From positions 37,845-101,844 of the forward strand of contig JAJDVY010000029.1 of assembly GCA_022825885.1 (NCBI GenBank): 64,000 nt of DNA, read 5' to 3'. The notes beneath the pieces were generated by a model. The model worked only from the letters and a program-made list of their open reading frames with translations. It ran no database searches and had not been told where the DNA came from. Source of the stretch: Nitrospirales bacterium. GTDB lineage: Bacteria; Nitrospirota; Nitrospiria; Nitrospirales; UBA8639. Made by a program: the position numbers and the translations under genes. Shown in pieces: positions 8,857-15,735 of the stretch (positions are counted from its first letter, which is position 1; each line of letters opens with the position of its first letter).

Positions 8857-11322
8857 ATGGCCCTCCATCGCTATTTTCCCCACTCCCCCCACGAGATTCT
8901 TGACCCCGAACGCCGCTGGTTCCCGGCGGATGAAGCCCTCCGTGATACGACGATGGAGAAGCTGATGCCGCCGCTGGTGGCGGAACTTCGGCGAAGGGTA
9001 AAGGAATTGCGCGATAACGGGTACGAGAGGGCATCCGATACCAGTCGAAGTCTACTCAACTGGTGGTTCAAGGAACAGCATTTGCTGCCCGGAGCAGACG
9101 GCAGCATGGAGACTTTTGAATACTACTTCGCCCAACGGGAGGCGATAGAGACACTTGTTTACCTCTATGACGTTGTTGGTGCCAAGGACAAATACGATCT
9201 GATGCGTTTTGATAGTAGTGGAGTAGTGTCAACCGGGATGTTCGATGAAACGTGGCGGCGCTACGTGATCAAAATGGCGACGGGCAGCGGCAAGACCAAG
9301 GTGATGAGCCTAGCCTTGGCATGGAGTTTCTACCACAAGCTCTATGAGCCGGAGTCGGAGTTGTCCCGCAATTTTCTGGTGATCGCGCCCAATATCATCG
9401 TCCTAGACCGCCTTTATCGTGATTTTCAGGGCTTACGGATTTTCTTCACCGATCCGGTTATTCCCCACAATGGCTTCGATGGCCGCAATTGGCAGGATGA
9501 TTTTCAATTGACCCTGCACAAACAGGACGAGGTACGGGTGACTCACCAGACGGGAAACATTTTCCTGACCAATATCCACCGTGTGTATTCCAGCGAGGAC
9601 ATCCCCCCGTCGTTCGACGACGAGAACACGATGGATTACTTCCTCGGCAAGCGGCCCACAGGAGCCACAACTGATTCCAGCGTCGATTTAGGGATGATCG
9701 TGCGAGACATTGACGAATTGATGGTCCTCAACGACGAGGCCCATCATATCCATGATTCGCGGATGGCTTGGTTCAAGTCGATAGAAGACATTCACAACCG
9801 GTTATTGCAGAAGGACAGCGGCCTGAGTTTACAGGTGGACGTGACAGCTACGCCCAAGCACAACAATGGGGCGATTTTTGTGCAAACGGTGGCCGATTAC
9901 CCTCTGGTTGAGGCGATTTCGCAAAATGTGGTCAAGCATCCCGTATTGCCGGATGCCCCGAGCCGGTCCAAGCTGCAAGAGCGGCAGAGCGCGAAGTTTA
10001 CCGAGAAGTACGCGGACTACCTTGATCTGGGGGTAATCGAGTGGCGTAAAGCTGATCAAGAGCACCGGAAACTGGGTAAGAAGGCGATCTTGTTTGTCAT
10101 GACGGACGATACAAAGAATTGTGACGAGGTCGCCGCGTACTTGGAGAATCGCCATCCTGATCTGCAGGGCAGTGTACTGACAATTCACACAAAGCAGAAC
10201 GGGGAGATTTCCGAAGCATCCTCCGGGAGGGCGAAGGAAGAGTTGGAGAAGCTGCGCAAAGAGGCAAACGAAATCGACAATCCGGCGAGTCCCTACAAGG
10301 CAATTGTCTCTGTGCTGGTGCTGAAGGAAGGCTGGGATGTGCGGAACGTCACGACGATTGTCGGATTACGTGCTTACTCGGCGAAGAGCAATATCCTGCC
10401 GGAGCAGACGCTGGGGCGTGGCTTGCGCAGGATGTACCCTGGGGATGCAGAAGAATATGTCAGCGTCGTGGGCACCGAGGCTTTCATGGATTTCGTCGAG
10501 TCCATCCAAGCCGAAGGTGTAGAATTGGAACGCCGGGCCATGGGAAAAGGCACCGCACCGAAAGCCCCCTTAGTCGTGGAGGTTGATCAGGAGAATAAGG
10601 ACAAAGATTTTGATGTACTGGACATTGAGATTCCGGTGCTGACGCCTCGTATTTACCGGGAATACAAGAACTTGGCTGATCTTGATGTCGTCGCGATGGC
10701 GTTTCAAACCTGTGAATATCGAAAATTTAGCGAGGAAGATCAACGCGAGATCGTGTTCAAGGACATCACCACCGGTGAAGTGACCCACATGACTGTGCTG
10801 GACGGTGCGGGAATTGCCGACTACCAGAGCGTGATAGGTTATTTCGCGCAGACCGTCATGAAGGAAATGCGGCTGGTGAGTGGCTACGATGTGCTGTACG
10901 CTAAGATAAAGCGTTTCATGCAGGAAAGATTATTTTCGCGATCAGTCGATCTGGAAGCGCCCAACACCTTGCGGAACCTTTCCGAGATAGCTGTGACCAG
11001 CACGTTGATCGAAACATTCAAGAAGGCGATTAACAATCTGACCGTACGCGACAAGGGCGATGCGAAAATCCGCGACACCATCAAACTGCGCCGGACGAGG
11101 CCTTTTGTGGTGAAAAATCAGAGCTACATGATGCCAAAGAAGTCGGTATTTAACCGGATCATTGGTGATAGCCATTTTGAGTTGGAATTTGCCAATTTTC
11201 TTGAGCAGTGCGGCGACGTGGTGTCCTACGCGAAGAACTACCTGGCGGTGAATTTCAAATTGGATTACGTTAAAGCTGATGGTGACATCTCGAATTACTA
11301 TCCGGATTTCATCGTAAATTGA
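8857..11322 (+). CDS. res: Type III restriction enzyme Res, main part (frameshifted near its end)
   Basis: An 821-residue superfamily 2 helicase-translocase, the Res subunit that moves along DNA and cuts in complex with Mod. Walker A is MATGSGKTKVM (about 138-148), motif II LNDEAHH (about 291), and motifs V and VI lie in LVLKEGWDVRNVTTIVGL and EQTLGRGLRR. The C-terminal endonuclease domain begins with NYYPDFIV, but the frame then reaches TGA at 11320-11322. The rest of the PD-(D/E)xK site lies in another frame in the next entry. Adding one A to the run at 11316-11318 restores a continuous protein of about 896 residues. As it stands the product could translocate but should not cut. It is the last gene of the FRG-mod-ATPase-PIN-res operon. 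Confidence 0.9.
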   Translation: MALHRYFPHSPHEILDPERRWFPADEALRDTTMEKLMPPLVAELRRRVKELRDNGYERASDTSRSLLNWWFKEQHLLPGADGSMETFEYYFAQREAIETLVYLYDVVGAKDKYDLMRFDSSGVVSTGMFDETWRRYVIKMATGSGKTKVMSLALAWSFYHKLYEPESELSRNFLVIAPNIIVLDRLYRDFQGLRIFFTDPVIPHNGFDGRNWQDDFQLTLHKQDEVRVTHQTGNIFLTNIHRVYSSEDIPPSFDDENTMDYFLGKRPTGATTDSSVDLGMIVRDIDELMVLNDEAHHIHDSRMAWFKSIEDIHNRLLQKDSGLSLQVDVTATPKHNNGAIFVQTVADYPLVEAISQNVVKHPVLPDAPSRSKLQERQSAKFTEKYADYLDLGVIEWRKADQEHRKLGKKAILFVMTDDTKNCDEVAAYLENRHPDLQGSVLTIHTKQNGEISEASSGRAKEELEKLRKEANEIDNPASPYKAIVSVLVLKEGWDVRNVTTIVGLRAYSAKSNILPEQTLGRGLRRMYPGDAEEYVSVVGTEAFMDFVESIQAEGVELERRAMGKGTAPKAPLVVEVDQENKDKDFDVLDIEIPVLTPRIYREYKNLADLDVVAMAFQTCEYRKFSEEDQREIVFKDITTGEVTHMTVLDGAGIADYQSVIGYFAQTVMKEMRLVSGYDVLYAKIKRFMQERLFSRSVDLEAPNTLRNLSEIAVTSTLIETFKKAINNLTVRDKGDAKIRDTIKLRRTRPFVVKNQSYMMPKKSVFNRIIGDSHFELEFANFLEQCGDVVSYAKNYLAVNFKLDYVKADGDISNYYPDFIVN

Positions 11323-11549
11323 GCAACGGACGAGTGGTAATTGTGGAAACCAAAGGGCAACAAGACCTGGATGTGCCGTTAAAGATGGTCCGCCTGTGCC
11401 AATGGTGTGAGGACATCAACAAGGCACAGATTGAAACAAATTTTGACTTTGTTTTTGTAGATGATACAGGGTTCGAAAAGTACCAGCCAAAGACCTTTGC
11501 GGAATTGTTCGCTGTTTTCAGGGAATATAAATCCTATTCTGCAGAATGA
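11319..11549 (+). CDS. res: Res C-terminal fragment with the nuclease ExK motif
   Basis: The final 76 residues of Res in the +1-shifted frame, beginning (from a TTG overlapping the Res stop) SNGRVVIVETKGQQDLDVP. The Glu-Thr-Lys in VIVETKG is the ExK half of the PD...ExK nuclease centre whose PD is the last motif of the upstream frame. It is very unlikely to be an independent gene; it is the separated end of res, split by loss of one A in a short A-run. This could be a real mutation that disarms the nuclease or an indel error in the assembly. Confidence 0.85.
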   Translation: MSNGRVVIVETKGQQDLDVPLKMVRLCQWCEDINKAQIETNFDFVFVDDTGFEKYQPKTFAELFAVFREYKSYSAE

Positions 11550-11858
11550 ACGAGTTTTTTAATCTGGTAGCTACCACCACGAGAGGCTATTCCCGTCACG
11601 TAATGTGCAGGTTCCAGCTCTGTCTGGAGGATTCTCCTTCCTGTCAGGCTGAGGATGAGACCGGTTTCTTCTGAATTTCTGGTCCTGAAAGCCGTGCCGT
11701 TCCTCAACGTGGTGGATGCCAGCGTCACGTCTCTCATTCAACACACGACGGGCGCACCGGCGGTTTCTCAACTGCCCTGACAAATCGTTAGCGTTTCTGT
11801 CAAATGAAAATTTTCCGTTCTCTTGACTTGTTCCTTTATGAGGATTATCAATTTTAGT

Positions 11859-12566
11859 ATGGAACGCACCCGACCTTTGACCCACGATGAAAAGAAAGCT
11901 GCGGAAGCGGCTTACCGGGGCCGGCCATTCGATGCCTCGTGGTCGCAGGCCGCCCGGGCCGTGTATGACGGCGTTCTCATGGCCCGGGGATATGCGGTGG
12001 ATGCGTTTGATTCCGGTGACGTCAACCGGGAAGCCGTGAAAGAAATCCCGTCCGCTGAAACCTTGTTTACGGAAACGATGGGCCCGGCGCTTCTGTCCGA
12101 GGAGAAGGGTCCAAGTGAGCGGGCAACGGCCCATCCTCTCCTTTCCCGCCAGGAAGCCATCGAGGCCGGCTTGCTCGTCGACGTGACCAAGAAGGCCAAA
12201 CGTATCGGCTTTCACGTGACAGTCGGGGTCACGAAATTCTTGTGGGACCGGAACATCACGAAGTCCTTGGATCTCGACCCACATGAATGGGACCTGCGCG
12301 TCCGCGACCTGTTGTTGGCGGTGCGTCTGAAAATGGCCGGTTCGGCCACGTCAGGTCCGTGGGTGGAAGTGCCGGTCGTGTTTCCGTCAACGCAAGGTGA
12401 AGAGCCACCCCAGGTGTTTTCCATCTATGCATTGTTTCATAAGGATCCGGTCGCCGAAGATTGTGTGACTTTGATTCATCGCAACGAATTGTCTTCTATC
12501 ATGCGCCCCGCTTCTTCTCCTTCCGAGACGGAAGACAACCCGTCTTTCCCTATCGATTCCCTGTAA
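11859..12566 (+). CDS. DUF6573-like protein of unknown function
   Basis: A 235-residue soluble protein. The central part, LLSRQEAIEAGLLVDVTKKA followed by GFHVTVGVTKFLWD, resembles the DUF6573 family, small proteins of unknown function seen on plasmids and in mobile regions. The N-terminal segment RPLTHDEKKAAEAAYRGRPF is a separate helical module. ATG 11859 is chosen because it begins this module; an ATG at 11838 is also possible. No catalytic motif is evident. It has host-like GC, unlike the restriction genes before it. A 309-bp stretch separates it from res; that stretch holds no gene I can support. Confidence 0.55.
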   Translation: MERTRPLTHDEKKAAEAAYRGRPFDASWSQAARAVYDGVLMARGYAVDAFDSGDVNREAVKEIPSAETLFTETMGPALLSEEKGPSERATAHPLLSRQEAIEAGLLVDVTKKAKRIGFHVTVGVTKFLWDRNITKSLDLDPHEWDLRVRDLLLAVRLKMAGSATSGPWVEVPVVFPSTQGEEPPQVFSIYALFHKDPVAEDCVTLIHRNELSSIMRPASSPSETEDNPSFPIDSL

Positions 12567-12657
12567 GTCTTCCTGTTCTCCCGTTCTTCCGTGATGCTCT
12601 ACGGCGACGTGCAAGGTGTCGTGCGGGCATCCGAAGAAATGTGCTAAGGTGACGAAC

Positions 12658-13086
12658 ATGCCCAACGATGCCAAACTGTTAGTCAATGCGGTTCTCGGCG
12701 CCATGGCCGTCGCGGGAGGGCTCTGGTTTCTTCAGGGAGGTCTCTCCCTTGCCGTGACTGTCACCGTCGTGGTGGGGCTCATGGTGGTGTTTGCGAAGAC
12801 CTGCCCCGGCGTTCCTCACGTCTGGATGTGGTCCACCTTGCTGCTGGGCCTGGAAAGTCTCGCGTGGCCGTTTCTTATGCTGGGTGAACTGCAACAATTC
12901 GGTCCCGAACCGCCTCTCGAAGAGATGAGCAAGGTCTTTACCGCGGTGTTGTTCGGCGTGTTTTCCGGAATTTTTTGGCTGACCTTCGCCTACGGCTTGT
13001 ATCGCCGGACCCAGCCAGGACCCGAGGAACCGGCTGCCCCCTTAACGCCGAACCAAGCCAAAGCCAAGAGAAAGAAGCAGCGGTAA
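12658..13086 (+). CDS. Small membrane protein of unknown function
   Basis: 142 residues with four predicted membrane segments (about 8-25, 27-44, 53-72 and 93-115) and a Lys/Arg-rich cytoplasmic tail ending KAKAKRKKQR. ATG 12658 (MPNDAK) has AAGGTGA about 7 nt upstream and is preferred over an in-frame start at 12616. No family recognised. It lies 92 nt after the DUF6573-like gene on the same strand and may be co-transcribed. Confidence 0.6.
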   Translation: MPNDAKLLVNAVLGAMAVAGGLWFLQGGLSLAVTVTVVVGLMVVFAKTCPGVPHVWMWSTLLLGLESLAWPFLMLGELQQFGPEPPLEEMSKVFTAVLFGVFSGIFWLTFAYGLYRRTQPGPEEPAAPLTPNQAKAKRKKQR

Positions 13087-13140
13087 AAAACTTCCTTACA
13101 CCTTGATTGGGTGAGGCTGTTTTCTGTAAAATCGTAAATC

Positions 13141-13380
13141 ATGAAATACGATTCAAAAAGCAAATCTCGTAAATCTGTCCCCGACAGTAGTAATCGGGGA
13201 TGGGTGGTCCGTGAGGAATCTCCGGTGTTCGGAGTAAATTCTGGAGAAATGAAACGTCTGACGATTGACGTGCCAGCCTCTTTGCATGCCAATATCAAGG
13301 CAGGGTGTGCACGACAAGGCATTAAAATGGCAGATGCGATCAGGGAGCTTCTGGTAGAACAATTTGGAAATACCGAGTAG
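13141..13380 (+). CDS. Ribbon-helix-helix DNA-binding protein (ParG/antitoxin-like)
   Basis: 79 residues. The C-terminal half, [20 protein letters not shown] followed by [14 protein letters not shown], is a ribbon-helix-helix fold: a short beta strand, then two helices. Such proteins act as antitoxins, partition factors or transcriptional repressors. It ends 2 nt before the ATG of a DNA methyltransferase, so it may be the control protein of that restriction-modification locus, but toxin-antitoxin or partition partners are not seen. The start is uncertain: the codons at 13178-13200 coincide with an intergenic-type hairpin repeat, and ATG 13249 right before the fold (with GGAG at 13243) is an alternative start. 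Confidence 0.62.
   Translation: MKYDSKSKSRKSVPDSSNRGWVVREESPVFGVNSGEMKRLTIDVPASLHANIKAGCARQGIKMADAIRELLVEQFGNTE
13178..13200. repeat. REP-like hairpin (TCCCCGA / TCGGGGA)
   Basis: Arms TCCCCGA (13178-13184) and TCGGGGA (13194-13200) around the 9-nt loop CAGTAGTAA. A very similar hairpin, arms ATTCCCGA/TCGGGAAT with loop CGTTAGTAA, is at 45196-45220. The shared loop (7 of 9) and shared CCCGA/TCGGG core suggest one dispersed repeat family. This copy lies inside the annotated N-terminus of the ribbon-helix-helix gene. Confidence 0.5.
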
Positions 13381-13382
13381 TG

Positions 13383-14165
13383 ATGAACACGAAACAAGTT
13401 GAAATGTCTTTTGGCTTGACTGAACAACGTACGCCTTCAGGAAGAAAAAGCCCTAATGGTGCGGCAACGTCAGACCTTATATTCTCTGCGTACGTTGGAA
13501 ATAATTCAGATGTTTTTCCAAGGGTGTTGAAGCTTCATGTTGCGAATGGAGCAAAGATTGCGGATGTCACGTATGGCAAAGGAATCTTTTGGAAAAATAT
13601 CGATACGAGTCAATACGATTTTTCCCCGTCCGATATTGCAGATGGCATAGATTGCCAAAAACTTCCTTACAAAAGCAGTTCCTTTGACGCGATAGTCTTC
13701 GACCCGCCTTACATGGAAGGGTTTTACAGGAAAGGGAATACTACAAAGGCGGGCGACGGGACACACAACACGTTCAGAGAGCATTATTCGAATGGCGACG
13801 AAGCGCCTCAACCTAATGGCGGTAAATGGCACGAGGCCGTTTTGGAAATTTACGATGGAGGAGGCAAAGAGGCGCACCGCGTTCTAAAGGAGGGAGGAAT
13901 ATTTATCGTCAAATGCCAAGATGAAGTGAGTGCAAACAAGCAGAACTTGACGCACGTGGAAATCATCAACGCCTACGCCACCATCGGATTCTTCTGTAAA
14001 GATTTGTTCATTGTCGTTCGACCAAACAAACCCGGAATGAGCAGGGTTATCAAGCAGGTGCATGCCAGAAAGAACCATTCATACTTCCTTGTCTTTGTAA
14101 AAAGACCGAAGGGCAAGAAGGCATCGCAAATGCGGTTTACTAAAGCATCTCGTTCATCAAAGTAA
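13383..14165 (+). CDS. DNA methyltransferase of a type II-like R-M pair
   Basis: A 260-residue SAM-dependent DNA methyltransferase. The SAM-binding motif is in [13 protein letters not shown] (about 58-70) and the catalytic motif DPPY in [14 protein letters not shown] (about 103-116), so SAM-binding comes first. DPPY points to adenine-N6 or cytosine-N4 methylation. Later, [12 protein letters not shown] and [11 protein letters not shown] are the final strands of the Rossmann fold. ATG 13383 is chosen (GTG 13380 also possible). The 3' end overlaps by 26 bp the end of a convergent gene that looks like a restriction endonuclease, so the two probably form an R-M pair. Recognition site unknown. GC is lower than in flanking housekeeping genes. 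Confidence 0.85.
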   Translation: MNTKQVEMSFGLTEQRTPSGRKSPNGAATSDLIFSAYVGNNSDVFPRVLKLHVANGAKIADVTYGKGIFWKNIDTSQYDFSPSDIADGIDCQKLPYKSSSFDAIVFDPPYMEGFYRKGNTTKAGDGTHNTFREHYSNGDEAPQPNGGKWHEAVLEIYDGGGKEAHRVLKEGGIFIVKCQDEVSANKQNLTHVEIINAYATIGFFCKDLFIVVRPNKPGMSRVIKQVHARKNHSYFLVFVKRPKGKKASQMRFTKASRSSK

Positions 14166-14721
14166 AGGGTTCCTCATAGAACGGCGGCTCGGGTGGCCAA
14201 TGAACCGTGACGAGAGTCGCAAGCAAATGACTCCGTTGATACTCGGTATAGCCTTTATATTTGGAGGACGGTAGGTCGCTGTTTTTTGCAAACACAAATC
14301 TCCATTTGTCTTCGAAGGCAAAAACGTTGACTGCCAGAATATGAAATTCGTTACGAAGTAAACAGGTTGTATTGACTTTTGTTCCATCGGGAAGAATTAC
14401 TTCGCGTCTGTCGCTCGCATCGACTTGGGTTTTGCCAACCCAACCTTCATCTGTCTTTCGTATCGAATTGGTCTGTAGAGATTTTGATTCGAAGATAAAC
14501 TCCCTGCCTTTGTATCCGACAACGCGGTCGCCTTTCTTTTTCCTGTCATGATCGTCATGCTTCGATACGTCAGAAACTCCAGTACGTCTGAGCCATAATT
14601 TTTCCAGCTTCATCTCTGCCAGATAGCCGAGCAGCATTCCCCTGAGGCTTGGGTTTTGATCGACCACTCGCGTGAGTTCTTCGACCGTGATATCCCACCG
14701 TTTCAGTATGGAGTCAGTCAT
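14140..14721 (-). CDS. Probable type II restriction endonuclease, convergent with the methyltransferase
   Basis: 193 residues from ATG 14721. The N-terminal helical part contains [20 protein letters not shown], a motif I associate with putative restriction endonucleases. The centre has [20 protein letters not shown], giving a possible Asp followed by Glu-Ser-Lys, i.e. a PD-(D/E)xK-like metal site. The gene faces the methyltransferase and their 3' ends overlap by 26 bp (14140-14165). The C-terminus is Pro/Glu-rich. Assignment rests on the ESK motif and the methyltransferase neighbour; activity and specificity are not visible. An in-frame start at 14787 would add 22 residues with no sign of conservation. 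Confidence 0.65.
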   Translation of the reverse strand: MTDSILKRWDITVEELTRVVDQNPSLRGMLLGYLAEMKLEKLWLRRTGVSDVSKHDDHDRKKKGDRVVGYKGREFIFESKSLQTNSIRKTDEGWVGKTQVDASDRREVILPDGTKVNTTCLLRNEFHILAVNVFAFEDKWRFVFAKNSDLPSSKYKGYTEYQRSHLLATLVTVHWPPEPPFYEEPFTLMNEML

Positions 14722-14830
14722 GGATTTCTTATTCAACAAACTTTTCTCATAACCGGCTGTTAAAAGAGAGAGTTCGCTGAAACACAAAAGGATTCATAAC
14801 GTTTTTGATCTCCCAAGCGAAATTACTTTG

Positions 14831-15478
14831 TTAGCCGGGGTTAAATTTGGTCAGCAAGAATTGCTCAACGAAACCAATAATGCTATTGACATCAGGTCCC
14901 GATATTTTTTGCCAGTCCGCGTGCATTGCGTAATTTCTTATCTTAGGCATAGTGCCTAGAAGCGATTTTTGGACACCCGATACCAGCATTTTCGATTTGA
15001 GCGCATTGATTACCGATATCATTGATCCGTTATCAACAGATAGCCCATTAGCAATAGCATAACGTTTCAAAGCATCTTCCAGTGCCGCACATGCCAAAAC
15101 GGCTGCCACATCTTTGTAGCCTTCAGCAAGGGATTGCTTAGCTAAAACAATAAAATCACCGAAAACCTCCCCGGAAATTCTAAGATCAACATTAAAAACA
15201 TAGCCACCTTCAAAATCCTCTTTAGCACTTTTGAATATCCCTTGAAGGGCCTTAATAGTGTGATCATCTCCATTGCATCTCTCTAGGTTTTTTGTAAAGT
15301 TTGTGTATGTTGGCGAATTTTCGCCGAATACGGCTTTAATTAAATTCTGAGAGCTTGTGGCCCATTGTTCCCACATGCCGCTTGGTACGAAATCACCGAA
15401 ATCGTTTGACTGAAACGGCAATGTTTCTGATTTCTCTTGGAGTTCTTGAAACCGCCTTGAAAATGTATCAGTCAGCAT
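14831..15478 (-). CDS. HEPN-like (DUF4145-type) protein
   Basis: 215 residues, soluble. The C-terminal half shows AAVLACAALEDALKRYAIAN, then MPKIRNYAMHADW: an all-helical domain with Arg-Asn-x3-His (RNYAMH), the Rx4-6H signature of HEPN RNases. HEPN proteins often act as RNA-cutting effectors in toxin-antitoxin and phage-defence modules; many DUF4145 members have no tested function. GAGGAA lies 6 nt before ATG 15478. It is on the same strand as, and 257 nt downstream of, the GTPase gene, and 110 nt upstream of the endonuclease gene. A partner relation with either is possible but not shown. The N-terminal 90 residues have no recognised domain. Confidence 0.6.
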   Translation of the reverse strand: MLTDTFSRRFQELQEKSETLPFQSNDFGDFVPSGMWEQWATSSQNLIKAVFGENSPTYTNFTKNLERCNGDDHTIKALQGIFKSAKEDFEGGYVFNVDLRISGEVFGDFIVLAKQSLAEGYKDVAAVLACAALEDALKRYAIANGLSVDNGSMISVINALKSKMLVSGVQKSLLGTMPKIRNYAMHADWQKISGPDVNSIIGFVEQFLLTKFNPG

Positions 15479-15514
15479 AGAGTTCCTCAGGATAGTGAGA
15501 TGTCACCAATGAAA

Positions 15515-15538
15515 AAGGTCTTAAATAGTTTAGACCTT
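15515..15538. promoter_or_regulatory. Hairpin AAGGTCT/AGACCTT between GTPase and HEPN genes
   Basis: Arms at 15515-15521 and 15532-15538 pair perfectly; allowing one bulged T, the stem extends by AAA/TTT. It lies 37 bp upstream of the HEPN-like gene and about 200 bp downstream of the GTPase stop. No T-run follows on the minus strand, so an operator or attenuator for the HEPN gene is as likely as a terminator. Confidence 0.3.
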
Positions 15539-15735
15539 GTCGGGCGCAGTTCCATACGACATGATGGCATTTGAAACAAGAAGACTTGAGATCATAGTTT
15601 GAACCGGCAAATGGAGCAAGCGTGGCCAGACTTCTCGATCTTGATGCGTCGGTACTAGACGTGACCTAACTGGCGACGACGATGGTTGAAGGTTCACGGT
15701 CATTAGTGAGCATCTATTGGGATTGTTGTCGGTAT

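Noticed and set aside
11571..12284. 237-codon minus-strand frame opposite the DUF6573-like gene
   Set aside because: Its sequence is of low-likelihood composition, while the plus strand encodes a recognisable domain.
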